Counted from the stretch's first letter, positions 8,017 through 17,781 are shown. The stretch is 64,000 bases of DNA from Chitinophagaceae bacterium (GCA_016720775.1 JADKJX010000001.1:1286501-1350500), one strand, 5' to 3'. The notes: generated by a model not told the origin, from the letters alone. Numbers and translations: made by a program.

Positions 8017-9144
8017 TTATACCAGCTCTTTCAGCTTCTCCACCACCGCATCTACTTCTGCCTTGGTATTGTGTTTACAGAAACTGAAACGCACCGTTAC
8101 CTGGTTGGGGTTGTTGTTGATGGCACGGATGACATGGCTGCCCTGGTCGGCGCCGCTGGTACAGGCACTTCCGCCGCTGGCACAGATATTATTGATGTCG
8201 AGATTGAATAAGATCATCTCCGACTTTTCGGTCTTTGGAAAACTTACACTGAGTACTGTATATAAACTTCTGCCCAATACATCGCCGTTAAATGAAACTC
8301 CTTTGATGTTCTTCTTCAGTTCATCCATCATGTAATATTTCAGCGTGCCGATGTGTGCACTGTCTGCTTCATAATTGGCGGTGGCCATTTCAAGGGCTTT
8401 GGCAAAACCAACAATGCCGTACAGGTTTTCGGTGCCTGCACGCATGTTGCGTTCCTGTGCGCCGCCATGTACAAGCGGTTTTATTTTTACATTCTCGTTT
8501 ATGTATAAAATGCCCACGCCTTTTGGCCCGTGGAATTTATGCGAAGCGCCGGTAATAAAATGCACGGGCGTATTTCTCAGGTCGAACGGAAAGTGCCCAA
8601 CCGTTTGCACCGTATCGCTGTGAAAGATGGCGTTGTATAATTTACAAAGTTTGCCTACCGCCTGGATGTCTAAGATGTTCCCGATCTCGTTGTTGGCATG
8701 CATTAATGTAACCAGTGTTTTTTCCTCGCTGGCTGCCAGTAATTTTTCCAGGTCGTCAATATCAATATGCCCGTTGGGTAATAATTTCACCAGGCTTACT
8801 TTGGCAACATCCATGTTATCTAAATACTCAACTGAATGAGAGACTGCATGGTGTTCAATAGGAGAAGTGATGATGTGTTTACAACCAAGGTCTCTCACAG
8901 CAGCGGTAATAGCGGTATTGCTGCTTTCGGTTCCACCACTGGTAAAAAATATTTCGGCCGGGTGTGCATTCAAAATTTTCGCAACGGTCTTTCTAGCCGT
9001 TTCAATGGCCATACGTGTCTCCCTTCCATACGAATAAATAGAAGAAGGATTGCCAAACTTTTCGGTTAAGTAAGGCATCATGGTTTCCAGCACCTGTGGA
9101 TCAAGTGCGGTGGTGGCGGCGTTGTCGAAATAAATGCGGTTCAT
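8017..9144 (-). CDS. Cysteine desulfurase (IscS/NifS-like)
   Basis: 375 residues, a PLP-dependent class V aminotransferase fold enzyme that moves sulfur from cysteine to a carrier for Fe-S cluster and thio-cofactor assembly. Signatures: YFDNAATTALDP at the N-terminus, FTSGGTESSNTAI, HSDTVQTVGHFPFD, the PLP lysine in TGASHKFHGPKGVG, and the catalytic cysteine loop CASGGSACTSGADQGSHV. A short active loop of this kind fits IscS/NifS rather than SufS, but no scaffold gene (iscU) is adjacent. Flanked on both sides by repeat-filled gaps. Confidence 0.92.
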   Translation of the reverse strand: MNRIYFDNAATTALDPQVLETMMPYLTEKFGNPSSIYSYGRETRMAIETARKTVAKILNAHPAEIFFTSGGTESSNTAITAAVRDLGCKHIITSPIEHHAVSHSVEYLDNMDVAKVSLVKLLPNGHIDIDDLEKLLAASEEKTLVTLMHANNEIGNILDIQAVGKLCKLYNAIFHSDTVQTVGHFPFDLRNTPVHFITGASHKFHGPKGVGILYINENVKIKPLVHGGAQERNMRAGTENLYGIVGFAKALEMATANYEADSAHIGTLKYYMMDELKKNIKGVSFNGDVLGRSLYTVLSVSFPKTEKSEMILFNLDINNICASGGSACTSGADQGSHVIRAINNNPNQVTVRFSFCKHNTKAEVDAVVEKLKELV

Positions 9145-9147
9145 TTT

Positions 9148-9268
9148 TGTTTGAAGTTAGATGTTTATAGTTTGAGGTTTGTAGTTTGTGGTTGGGTGCA
9201 TACTTGTTGAAAAGCTGTTTAACTTATTTTACCCTTTTCAACTACAAACTATAAACTGCAAACTGGTT
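9148..9268. repeat. Inverted repeat, GTTTGA-type arms
   Basis: Left arm 9148-9193 has units such as AGTTTGAGGTTTGTAGTTTG. The right arm at about 9238-9268 carries the complementary units (CAACTACAAACTATAAACTG). The spacer (GAAAAGCTGTTTAA ... CCCTTTTCAAC) is closely similar to the spacer at 17717-17748. Confidence 0.75.
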
Positions 9269-9275
9269 AACCGTT

Positions 9276-10655
9276 CTACATCATCTGCCCTATATCCTGC
9301 ATGAGTCTCCTGGCAATATTCTCGGCAGTTGTTTCAAAATTGCTTTCAGCATAAATCCGAATGATGGGTTCGGTATTGCTGGTTCGTAAATGCACCCAGT
9401 CGTTATCAAACTCTATCTTCAATCCATCCTCGGAATTTATGGGTTGATTCTTATACTTCTCTTTTATCTTCTTGAAAATGTCTTTTACATTAATGCCATT
9501 CTCCAGGGTGATCTTATTCTTGCTGATGAAATAATCGGGATACGTATTCCGTAATTGCTTGATGGTTTTTTTACTTTGCGCAAGCTGTGTCAGGAAAAGT
9601 GCAATGCCGATCAGTGCATCCCGGCCATAGTGCAGGTCGGGAACGATGATGCCGCCGTTTCCTTCACCGCCGATCACCGCATTTACTTCCTTCATCCGGT
9701 TCACCACGTTCACTTCACCCACCATGCTGGGAAAATATTCACCGCCGTGTTTGATCGTTACATCTTTCAGTGCTTTGGTAGATGACATGTTGGAAACCGT
9801 GTTTCCTTTTCTTTTACTCAATATGTAATCAGCCACTGCAACCAACGTATATTCTTCGCCAAACATGCTGCCGTCTTCACATACAAAACAAAGCCGGTCC
9901 ACATCCGGATCAACGGCAATACCGAGATGAGCATTGTGTTTTATCACTTCGTTGCTGAGGTCGGTCAAATGTTCGGGCAAAGGCTCCGGGTTGTGGGCAA
10001 AGTTGCCGGTCACTTCCCCATTCAATACAACCACATCAGTAACACCCAGGGCTTTCAGCAGGGCAGGCACGGCAATGGCACCGGTACTGTTCACCGCATC
10101 AACCACTACTTTGAAATTTTTCTTTTTTATCAGCCCTGCATCCACTAATTCGTAATCAATTACCGCATCAATATGTTTCTTTAATAAACTTTCGTCCTTT
10201 TTATAAACGCCGAGTTTATCAACACTCGCAAATTTGAAATCTTCCTTTTCTGCCGATCTCAATATCAGTTTTCCTTCATCGCCGCTGATGAATTCGCCCT
10301 TGCTGTTTAAAAGTTTCAACGCATTCCATTCTTTGGGATTATGGCTGGCCGTGAGGATGATGCCGCCGGCTGCATTTTCGAATTTTACAGCCATTTCAAC
10401 CGTAGGAGTAGTACTGAGACCAAGATCAACTACATCTAGTCCCAGTCCGATAAGTGTGTTTACCACCAGGCTGCTCACCATTTCTCCGCTCATGCGCCCA
10501 TCGCGGCCTATCACCACTTTGGTATTAGTGCCCTGTTGCAGCAACCAGCTTCCGTAAGCTGCTGCAAACTTCACAATATCAACCGGGGTAAGGTTATCGC
10601 TGGTTTTTCCGCCGATGGTTCCTCTGATGCCTGAAATACTCTTTATCAATGCCAT
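9276..10655 (-). CDS. glmM: Phosphoglucosamine mutase
   Basis: 459 residues, alpha-D-phosphohexomutase superfamily. It converts glucosamine-6-phosphate to glucosamine-1-phosphate for UDP-GlcNAc, peptidoglycan and LPS. Four landmarks: N-terminal SGIRGTIGG, phosphoserine loop TASHNPKEWNALK, metal loop DPDVDRLCF, sugar loop GEGNGG, and C-terminal phosphate loop RTSNTEPIIRIYAES. The SGIRGTIGG start and length fit the Bacteroidota GlmM type; phosphomannomutase activity cannot be excluded from motifs alone. Confidence 0.9.
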   Translation of the reverse strand: MALIKSISGIRGTIGGKTSDNLTPVDIVKFAAAYGSWLLQQGTNTKVVIGRDGRMSGEMVSSLVVNTLIGLGLDVVDLGLSTTPTVEMAVKFENAAGGIILTASHNPKEWNALKLLNSKGEFISGDEGKLILRSAEKEDFKFASVDKLGVYKKDESLLKKHIDAVIDYELVDAGLIKKKNFKVVVDAVNSTGAIAVPALLKALGVTDVVVLNGEVTGNFAHNPEPLPEHLTDLSNEVIKHNAHLGIAVDPDVDRLCFVCEDGSMFGEEYTLVAVADYILSKRKGNTVSNMSSTKALKDVTIKHGGEYFPSMVGEVNVVNRMKEVNAVIGGEGNGGIIVPDLHYGRDALIGIALFLTQLAQSKKTIKQLRNTYPDYFISKNKITLENGINVKDIFKKIKEKYKNQPINSEDGLKIEFDNDWVHLRTSNTEPIIRIYAESNFETTAENIARRLMQDIGQMM

Positions 10656-10677
10656 TCCAATTCCAATTTAGGGAGGA

Positions 10678-10685
10678 CAAAGATA
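10678..10685 (-). promoter_or_regulatory. Candidate -7 box of glmM
   Basis: TATCTTTG on the minus strand, 23 bases before the start codon, fits TAnnTTTG. Confidence 0.5.
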
Positions 10686-10688
10686 AGG

Positions 10689-10801
10689 AAGTTTGGAGTT
10701 TGGGGTTTCAGGTTTACTGTTTACGGTTCTTAGTTTATTGCCGTAAGAAAGAGCAGAAAATTTTGATCTTAGGGAACTGAAAACGGTAAACGGTAAACTG
10801 T
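10689..10801. repeat. Inverted repeat between glmM and methyltransferase
   Basis: Left arm about 10689-10736 (GTTTGGAGTTTGGGGTTTCA, then TTTACTGTTTACGG). The right arm about 10770-10801 is its imperfect complement (GAACTGAAAACGGTAAACGG). It lies between two divergent promoters and directly abuts the plus-strand TAnnTTTG box. Confidence 0.7.
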
Positions 10802-10809
10802 TAACTTTG
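10802..10809 (+). promoter_or_regulatory. Candidate -7 box directly before the methyltransferase ATG
   Basis: TAACTTTG ends only three bases before the ATG at 10813. If used, transcription would begin at or next to the start codon, giving a leaderless mRNA. Confidence 0.45.
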
Positions 10810-10812
10810 GCT

Positions 10813-11556
10813 ATGCAACAAACCTGGTTCAAAGACTGGTTCAATTCTCCTTACTATCACATGCTCTACTTTAACAGGGATGACAGGGAAGCCGCTGCTT
10901 TTATTGATAAACTGATCAATTACCTGAAACCGGTACCGGGAAGTACCATGCTGGATGTTGCCTGCGGAAAGGGACGCCATTCTGTTCAACTGGCAGGTAA
11001 AGGATTTGATGTTACCGGTATCGACCTGAGTGACGACAGCATCAACGAGGCTTTGCAATCCGAAAGCGATACGCTTCATTTTTACAAACACGATATGCGC
11101 CTGCTATTCTGGATAAACTATTTTGACTACGCTTTTAATTTTTTTACCAGCTTCGGTTATTTCAATACCAGGCGTGAACACGATAATGCCATCCGTACCA
11201 TTGCCCAGGCAATAAAGACCAACGGCATATTTGTAATGGACTTTCTGAATGTACACTATGCCGAAGACCACCTGGTGCACCAGTCGGAAAAAGAAATTGA
11301 CGGCATCAACTTCATCATCACCAAGTGGTACGACGAGACTCATTTTTATAAAAAGATAATTGTGGAAGATGAAAGCAAAGCCGAACCTTTTATTTATACC
11401 GAAAAGGTGGCTAAGTTTTCTTTGGGTGACTTTACCGAGATGTTTGCTTACCAGGGACTGCAGTTGCAGGAAGTTTTCGGCGATTATTCTTTCTCTAACT
11501 ACGATGTAAAAAGATCTCCAAGGATGGTGATGATCGCAAAAAAGATCAAAGCCTGA
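10813..11556 (+). CDS. Class I SAM-dependent methyltransferase
   Basis: 247 residues from the ATG at 10813; a TTG two codons earlier is less likely. Motif I MLDVACGKGRHSVQLAGKG and the acidic residue in VTGIDLSDDSI form the SAM pocket of a Rossmann-fold methyltransferase, followed by HDMRLLF and NFFTSFGYF. Substrate is unknown. It belongs to the broad Methyltransf_25/11 group. Monocistronic; the downstream gap holds a GCAAAGACGC-type repeat. Confidence 0.85.
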   Translation: MQQTWFKDWFNSPYYHMLYFNRDDREAAAFIDKLINYLKPVPGSTMLDVACGKGRHSVQLAGKGFDVTGIDLSDDSINEALQSESDTLHFYKHDMRLLFWINYFDYAFNFFTSFGYFNTRREHDNAIRTIAQAIKTNGIFVMDFLNVHYAEDHLVHQSEKEIDGINFIITKWYDETHFYKKIIVEDESKAEPFIYTEKVAKFSLGDFTEMFAYQGLQLQEVFGDYSFSNYDVKRSPRMVMIAKKIKA

Positions 11557-11561
11557 TAAGG

Positions 11562-11631
11562 TTCATCTTACCGCAAAGACGCAGAGTCGCAAAATAAAAA
11601 AAAACTTAGCGCCTTCGTGTCTTTGCGGTTA
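11562..11631. repeat. GCAAAGACGC-type intergenic inverted repeat
   Basis: TTACCGCAAAGACGCAGAGT (from about 11569) faces GCGCCTTCGTGTCTTTGCGG (ending about 11627), so the arms can pair. This sequence style is, from memory, common between genes in Bacteroidota. The right end touches the stop of the sulfatase gene. Confidence 0.7.
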
Positions 11632-13610
11632 TTTGTTTTTATTGTTAAGCAGCATCCACCTGGACGTTTCGTAAAAGGCGGAAGTGAGTTGCGATAAATG
11701 CTTTACTACAGAATCCTGTTGTTGTGCAGTTAATTTGGGAAGGCCTGCACGAACTGGGACCAGCTCTTCTTTTTTAATGCGGATATTTTTCCGGTAGAAA
11801 TAATCATCCGTCACCACGCCGATCCATCCCGGTGCATGATAAATGATGAAGGCGGCGTTCTCTTTTTTGTCTTTATCCAGCAGGTCTCTTCCCAGCGTGG
11901 TATTCAGGTAAGGCTGCTGTATCATACCGGCAATGGTTGGTAATATATCAACCTGTGATACGGCCTCTTTTCTGAATTGCGGGGCAACCAGGCAGGGTGA
12001 ATAAAATAATAAGGGCACGTGTTCATCACCCAGGCGTTGCTCCGTCCAGGCCTTTGGATAAATGGCTTCGGCATTGCCTTCCACGCCGTGATCGCCGGTG
12101 AAGATAAAAATGGTATTCTCAAAATAGGGTTTGGCTTTGGCCGCTTCCATAAATTTTTTAATGCAGTAATCGGTGTAGGCAAACGCATGATATTCTTCCA
12201 GTGATTCAAACCCATATTTCTGCAGACTGTCTTCTTCAATATTTTTTTTTACAAAATCGCTGTCTTCTGCCGGTATGTTATAAGGGCGGTGGTTATCGGC
12301 TGTTTGTATGATGGCAAAGAAAGGTTTTTGCTGTTTTGAAAGTACTTCATTGGCTTCTAAAAAAAGATTCTTGTCGCTGATGCCCCACACATTTATATTT
12401 TGTGCCTTGTACTTTCCTTCTTCATATACCTGCACGCCTTTGATGTTGGAGATGAGACCGCCGAAATTATTGAACTGGCTGCGGCCCCGATGAAATAAAA
12501 TTTTTCATACCCGTCAAAGTCATTGATGATAGTGCGCTGGTCAACCGATTCGGGATTACGGGTTGCAAATTGCGAAAGCTGCACATCCGGTATGCCGGTA
12601 ATGGTTGCAAAAATACCACGGGCTGTTCCAAAAGTCGGTGTAAAGCAGCGATCGAAAAAAATTCCCTCTTTGCACATGTCATTAAAATAAGGCGTGCTGT
12701 TGAGGGGGTTGCCACTCATGCTGCTTTTATACATGCTGAAGCTTTCGCACACAACCAGCACCACGTTTGGCTGACTTTCAAAAGCCCTGCTGCCTGGCTG
12801 TATCAACCGGCTGTAGTTTTGTGGCGGTACACTATATTTATCCAGGTTCAGCAGGCGGGAGATGACGGGATAGTATTCCTTTGCTTTGTTATTGTGATCG
12901 GGTTTTCGAAAGCGCAGCGTGGTGAAAAAATTCTGCAAAGGGTTCAGTGCAAGATTGCTTTTGAATTCGTCATTTAAATTAAATGCCCTGAAAAAATCGA
13001 GCGGTGCCAACGTAAGGAATCCATAAGCAAACCAGCCCATCAGCAGTAATGCCGCAGCATGCCACCTGCGTCGGTACGTGAATTTGTGAATGTTTAAATT
13101 TTTTTCTGCAACATCCACATGCGTTTTCCGGAACATCCAGGTGGTCATCATCACGGCACCCGCCAGGCCTATCAGTATCCATATAACCGGGTAGCTCTGC
13201 CATACCATCTGTAAACTCTCTCTCGGGTCTTCGGCAAATATCAGTGCATCGGCATTAAGCCGGGCATTGATGTAGGCAAACTGGCCAAAGTCGGCGCCGT
13301 AAAAGAATAAAACCAGTAAAGTGACGATGCCAAGATAGATGGTCCATCTTCTTTTACTACGTTCGCTGTAAAAAGGCGATAGGGTAGGGTATAGAGAGAA
13401 CAAGGCAATGGGGGATAAGATGATGGATATCCAGCGCAGGTCGTATTTAAGTCCGAGCCAGAAAGCAGGGATCAGTTCTAAAATACCGGTGGATTTTGGT
13501 TTGAAGAAAATGACCGTGGCGATCCGGAATGCCGTAAATATGCACAGGTAGATGAAGAATAACTTCACGATCCATTGAATTGTTTTAGGAACCCGCCAAC
13601 TGATGAGCAT
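11629..13610 (-). pseudogene. LTA synthase-like sulfatase, one frameshift
   Basis: The N-terminal frame covers 13610-12393 and the C-terminal frame 12435-11629. Adding one base near 12477 joins them as GAAAQFNNFGGLISN, which aligns residue for residue with GGSATWANIRGVLTN of the intact paralogue at 13713. The restored protein is about 660 residues: about five N-terminal membrane segments, then an extracytoplasmic sulfatase-type domain with metal residues (VCESFS, GDHG) and a Thr nucleophile candidate in the FGTARG loop. The family transfers phosphoglycerol or phosphoethanolamine from lipids. The lesion is in a run of c, so a sequencing indel is likely. Confidence 0.88.
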
Positions 13611-13712
13611 GCCTGTTTTTTTTCTTAAGCCTGAACAAAGTAAGCGAATATAATAAAAGCAGGGGACAGAAACACGGATGACACCGATAAATACGGATAT
13701 GAACGGAAAGCA

Positions 13713-15725
13713 CTATTGTTTCTTTTTGTTATTCAGCAACAGGTATTTCGCTGTTTCGTAATATGCATCGGTGAGGCGTTGCAGCGATCTTTTTATGCTG
13801 TCTGTTTGAGCAGTTACGGGAACGGCTTCATTGCCCGTCATGGAAACAAGTTCTTCCTTACCCGTTTTTAAATTCTTCAGGTAATAATAGTTGTTGCCGG
13901 CAAGGCCGATGGTTTTTACGTCGTGGTCAATAATGAAAGCAAAGTATTCCTTCGGCAGAAAAGATTTGTATTGTAAGGTTGCTGCAGCCGTATCAAATAA
14001 ATTCCTTCCCAATGAATTGTTTGTGTACGGTATTCCGGCAATTGATGCAATGGTGGGAAGAATATCAACCTGTGAGGAAATGCTGCTTATTCTTTTTGGC
14101 TGTAAAAACTTTGGTGCATAAAATAACAACGGCACATGCTCGCAGGTAAGTCCCTGTTCGGTCCAGCTTTTTGGAAAATATTCCAGGGTGCCATTATAAC
14201 GGATGCCGTGATCACCCACAAAAACAAAAATGGTATTATCAAAGTATGCTTCCTTTTTTGCCGCTTCCATGAATTTTTGGTAGCCGAAATCGGTATAACG
14301 GAATGCATTCATCTCTTCGTTGCTTTCAAAACCAAAACGTTTTAATGAGTCGGCAGAAAAAGAAACGGGCCTGAATTCAGCTTTGTCCTCATCCGGTATG
14401 GTATAGGGCCGGTGGTTATCGGCTGTTTGTATCACGGCGAAAAATGGTTTGGTCTGTTGCTTCAGAACTTTATTGGCTTCTAAAAATAAATTCTTGTCGC
14501 TGATTCCCCATACGTCGATCTTCTTTGCATTGTAATCATCCTGCTCGTATAGTTTCAGGTTGTGGATGTTGTTGGTGAGAACGCCCCGGATATTGGCCCA
14601 GGTAGCGCTTCCGCCTAAAAAATAAAAGTTGTTGTAGTCTTTAAAACTGTTGATGATGGTATTCTGGTCAACGGCATTGGGGTTGCGGCTGGCAGTCTTC
14701 GGACTTTCCACATCGGGGATGCCTGTGATGGTGGCCCATACGCCACGGGCGGTACCATATGCAGGCGTAAAGCAGCGGTCAAAGAAAACTCCGTTCTTAC
14801 ATAGTTCCGCAAAGAAGGGGGTTGTGTTCAACGGGTTGTTGTACATGCTGCTTTTATAAGCGCTGAAACTTTCGCAGATCACCAAAACAATATTGGGTTT
14901 ATCTTTTACCGGGTTCTCATTTACGATACTCCTGCTGTATGATAATGCTGAACTGTCTTGTTCTGCTATTCCTAAATAAGAAGCCATCAATGGATACGCT
15001 TCCTTTACTTTTTTTATGTCGTAGGATGAATTCCTGAAACTGAGTGTGCTTAAAAAACTTTGAAAAGGATTCAGTGCCAGGTTGGCTTTAAAATCATCAC
15101 TCAAGGTATAAGCATCACTCCAACGCAACGGAAACTGGCCGATCTTGCCGAAGATGAATCCGCCGAGGATGAAAAAAGAAATGATGTAAGCCCAGGTGCC
15201 TTTCCGTTTATAATAACTTTCCTGTTGCTGGTAATGGGCAAGTAATTTTCCAAAGATGAACCTGCCGATAAAAAAGATCAGGATAAGTCCGATGCTGATC
15301 TTAAGCAGGGGATAACTCTGCCACATCATATTGAAAGAGATGCCGGCATCCTGCAGGTAATTGAGCACCGTTGCATTCAGCCGCTGGTGCAGGTAATCGA
15401 AATGATAGAAGTCGATGGCAAAAACAAACAGCATCAGCAGAAAGATCAGCGGCAGAAAAATGTTCCAGAATTTTTTTGCGCCGTAATTTTTAAAGGGATT
15501 CACATAAGGGATGGCACAAAGCAGCATGATGAATAATCCAACCACGCAGGCCACCCTTGCATCAAAGCGAAAGCCCATGATAAAGGCAGAACCCGAAAGC
15601 GCTTTACCCGGCGGATTGAACTTCCAGAAGATGATGAACCGGGCGAGGGTCATAACAACCAGTAACAGCAGTACCACCGAAAATATCCAGCGTAAAAGCC
15701 GGGGGATCCTTTGCAGAAAAAGCAT
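13713..15725 (-). CDS. LTA synthase family membrane sulfatase
   Basis: 670 residues from the ATG at 15725 (a TTG two codons earlier is possible). Roughly five transmembrane helices (residues 10-230), then a sulfatase fold facing the periplasm. Metal and nucleophile residues: ICESFSAYKSS, FTPAYGTARGVWATITG (Thr candidate) and FVGDHGIRYNG, then EHVPLLFYAP. The family includes lipoteichoic acid synthase and MdoB-type phosphoglycerol transferases. Bacteroidota lack LTA, so a role in decorating lipids or glycans with phosphoethanolamine or phosphoglycerol is inferred. A frameshifted tandem paralogue follows 102 bases downstream. A PAP2 phosphatase gene is divergent. Confidence 0.88.
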   Translation of the reverse strand: MLFLQRIPRLLRWIFSVVLLLLVVMTLARFIIFWKFNPPGKALSGSAFIMGFRFDARVACVVGLFIMLLCAIPYVNPFKNYGAKKFWNIFLPLIFLLMLFVFAIDFYHFDYLHQRLNATVLNYLQDAGISFNMMWQSYPLLKISIGLILIFFIGRFIFGKLLAHYQQQESYYKRKGTWAYIISFFILGGFIFGKIGQFPLRWSDAYTLSDDFKANLALNPFQSFLSTLSFRNSSYDIKKVKEAYPLMASYLGIAEQDSSALSYSRSIVNENPVKDKPNIVLVICESFSAYKSSMYNNPLNTTPFFAELCKNGVFFDRCFTPAYGTARGVWATITGIPDVESPKTASRNPNAVDQNTIINSFKDYNNFYFLGGSATWANIRGVLTNNIHNLKLYEQDDYNAKKIDVWGISDKNLFLEANKVLKQQTKPFFAVIQTADNHRPYTIPDEDKAEFRPVSFSADSLKRFGFESNEEMNAFRYTDFGYQKFMEAAKKEAYFDNTIFVFVGDHGIRYNGTLEYFPKSWTEQGLTCEHVPLLFYAPKFLQPKRISSISSQVDILPTIASIAGIPYTNNSLGRNLFDTAAATLQYKSFLPKEYFAFIIDHDVKTIGLAGNNYYYLKNLKTGKEELVSMTGNEAVPVTAQTDSIKRSLQRLTDAYYETAKYLLLNNKKKQ

Positions 15726-15746
15726 GACCAATATTTAATGAGTGAA

Positions 15747-15754
15747 CAAAATTA
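15747..15754 (-). promoter_or_regulatory. Candidate -7 box of the sulfatase gene
   Basis: TAATTTTG on the minus strand, 21 bases upstream of the ATG at 15725. Confidence 0.45.
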
Positions 15755-15798
15755 GTTTAATTATTTTTGGCTGGTGCTTCTTTAACGGGCTCTTACCA

Positions 15799-16365
15799 AT
15801 GATCGAACAACTTCTTGCATACGACCGGCATTTATTCAGGATCGTCAATGACCAGTGGAGCAACTCTTTTTTCAACTGGCTGATGCCCTGGCTGCGGAAT
15901 GCGGAGATGTGGTACCCGCTTTATTTGTTTTTGATATTACTGGTTTTAGTCAACTTCAAAAAGACCGGCTGGACCTGGATCTTGTTTGCCGCAGGCACCA
16001 TAATCCTTTGCAATTTTATCAGCAGCAATATTTTAAAAGAAAACATTGTGCGCTTAAGGCCCTGCAATGAGCCTGCCTATGCCGGCTGGATCCATGTGCT
16101 GGTTGGCTACCGGCCGCAGAGCTATAGTTTCGTTTCTTCCCATGCCAGTAACCATTTTGGAATGGCTGTTTTTTTCTTTCTTACCCTGCGAAATCATTTT
16201 AAAAGATGGCCAGCCCTGTTCTTCCTGTGGGCCTTCGGTATCTCCTTTGCCCAGGTATATGTGGGGGTACATTACCCGCTTGACGTAACATGCGGGGCAC
16301 TAATTGGAATACTTATCGGATATTTGGCGGGCAGATCGTTTAACAGAAACTACGGTTTAGCATAA
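15799..16365 (+). CDS. PAP2-family phosphatase
   Basis: 188 residues from ATG 15799 (MIEQLLAYDRHLFRIVNDQW, a common family start). A GTG at 15742 would add 19 residues. Membrane protein with about five helices. The three phosphatase motifs are present: KENIVRLRP (K-x6-RP), SSHASNHFG (catalytic His) and YVGVHYPLDV (second His and Asp). Such enzymes dephosphorylate undecaprenyl pyrophosphate, phosphatidate or lipid A. Lying opposite the LTA-synthase-like genes and 3 bases before the CNNM gene, it may recycle lipid phosphates; substrate unproven. Confidence 0.9.
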   Translation: MIEQLLAYDRHLFRIVNDQWSNSFFNWLMPWLRNAEMWYPLYLFLILLVLVNFKKTGWTWILFAAGTIILCNFISSNILKENIVRLRPCNEPAYAGWIHVLVGYRPQSYSFVSSHASNHFGMAVFFFLTLRNHFKRWPALFFLWAFGISFAQVYVGVHYPLDVTCGALIGILIGYLAGRSFNRNYGLA

Positions 16366-16368
16366 AAT

Positions 16369-17670
16369 ATGTTCGAATTATTCATTTTAGCGGCGTTGAT
16401 CCTGTTTAATGGCTTACTGGTAATGACCGAGATCGCCCTGGTGAGTGCCCGTAAAGCCAGGCTGGAAGCAATGGCTAAAAAGGGGGATGCAAAAGCTAAG
16501 GTAGCCCTTGCACTTGCGGAGAACCCGGAAAAATTTCTTTCCACCGCACAGATATTCATAACCCTGATCGCCATCCTTACCGGTGTGTATTCAGGCGAAC
16601 GGTTTGGCGTTTATGTACAGCCTATTATTGAAAAGATAGCTTTGCTGAAACCTTATGCCAATACCATTTCAACGGTCATCATTGTCATCATCGTTACTTT
16701 TCTTTCTATCATATTTGGTGAACTGGTTCCCAAACGGCTTGGGATGCTTCGTGCAGAAAAAATTGCCCGGGTGGTATCGGGGCCGATGAATATGTTGTCG
16801 AAAGCTACCTATCCCATCGTTTGGTTACTGTCGAAAATATCACAATTGTTCTTTAAGCTGTTCAACATAAAAACTTCGACCGATAACCAGGTAACGGAAG
16901 AAGAGATAAAGGCTATGATCACCGAAGGCAGCGAACACGGCGCCATCGAAGAAGAAGAGAAAGATATCATCGAACGTATCTTTCACCTGGGCGACCGAAA
17001 CATTACATCGCTGATGACACACCGCACCGACATCGTTTGGTTCGACCAACTGTATACGGTACAGACATTCAAAGACCGCTTTGATGTACTTACTTATTCT
17101 ACATATCCCATTTGTGATAAACAGGTGGATGATATTACCGGGGTGATCTTTGTAAAAGATATTGTGAAAGTATCATCTTCCACGTTACTTAAAGACATTG
17201 CCAAGCCGGCCATGTTTGTTCCGGAGAATAACAGTCCTTACCAACTGCTTGAAAAATTCAAAGAAACAAAGAACCACAGTTGCTTTATTGTAAATGAATA
17301 TGGCACCCTGGAAGGGATGATAACCCTCAACGACATACTGGAGGCCATTGTGGGTGATGTGCCGCAAACAGGGCAGGAGGAATATGAAATTGTGGAAAGG
17401 GCCGACGGGACTTTTTTGGTGGATGCCCAGATCCCGTTCTATGATTTCCTGACCCGTTTTGAAAAAACAGAATGGATGAATGAAGGCGAACACGATTTTG
17501 ATACCATTGCCGGATTTGTTCTGCATGAGTTAAAACATATTCCTGTAACCGGCGAACGCTTTGAATGGAATGGGTTTGATTTTGAGATCATCGACATGGA
17601 TGGCCAGCGGATAGATAAGTTGCTGGTGAAAATATCGGAAGAGATCAAAGAAGATATGGAGGAAAGTTAG
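16369..17670 (+). CDS. CNNM/CorC hemolysin-family membrane protein
   Basis: 433 residues. Order: DUF21/CNNM membrane domain (residues 1 to about 190; MTEIALVSARKARLE, LGMLRAEKIARVV), two CBS domains (about 205-330; MTHRTDIVWF, NEYGTLEGMITLNDILEAIVGD) and a C-terminal CorC_HlyC domain (about 345-425; DTIAGFVLHELKHIP). Relatives export or sense Mg2+ and adenine nucleotides bind the CBS pair; the hemolysin name is historical. Starts 3 bases after the PAP2 stop, so probably co-transcribed. The stop codon TAG lies at the edge of a GTTTGA-type repeat. Confidence 0.93.
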   Translation: MFELFILAALILFNGLLVMTEIALVSARKARLEAMAKKGDAKAKVALALAENPEKFLSTAQIFITLIAILTGVYSGERFGVYVQPIIEKIALLKPYANTISTVIIVIIVTFLSIIFGELVPKRLGMLRAEKIARVVSGPMNMLSKATYPIVWLLSKISQLFFKLFNIKTSTDNQVTEEEIKAMITEGSEHGAIEEEEKDIIERIFHLGDRNITSLMTHRTDIVWFDQLYTVQTFKDRFDVLTYSTYPICDKQVDDITGVIFVKDIVKVSSSTLLKDIAKPAMFVPENNSPYQLLEKFKETKNHSCFIVNEYGTLEGMITLNDILEAIVGDVPQTGQEEYEIVERADGTFLVDAQIPFYDFLTRFEKTEWMNEGEHDFDTIAGFVLHELKHIPVTGERFEWNGFDFEIIDMDGQRIDKLLVKISEEIKEDMEES

Positions 17671-17777
17671 TTTAAAGTTTGCTGTTTGAGGTTTGATGTT
17701 GGGGGTATGCAGTTTGAGAAGCTGTTAAATTCCTTATACTCTTTTCAACCTCAAACTTCAAACCTCAAACCTGCAAC
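17668..17777. repeat. Inverted repeat, GTTTGA-type arms
   Basis: Left arm 17669-17701 (TTTAAAGTTTGCTGTTTGAG). The right arm 17746-17773 (CAACCTCAAACTTCAAACCT) is its complement. The spacer has GAGAAGCTGTTAAATT and ATACTCTTTTCAAC, close to the spacer at 9206-9241. Confidence 0.8.
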
Positions 17778-17781
17778 GTCC

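Noticed and set aside
14087..15738. Several frames on both strands within the sulfatase genes
   Set aside because: All are shadows of the conserved sulfatase reading frame.
9148..17777. GTTTGA-type micro-repeats considered as a CRISPR array
   Set aside because: Units are degenerate, 7-15 bases, without regular spacers, and there are no cas genes.
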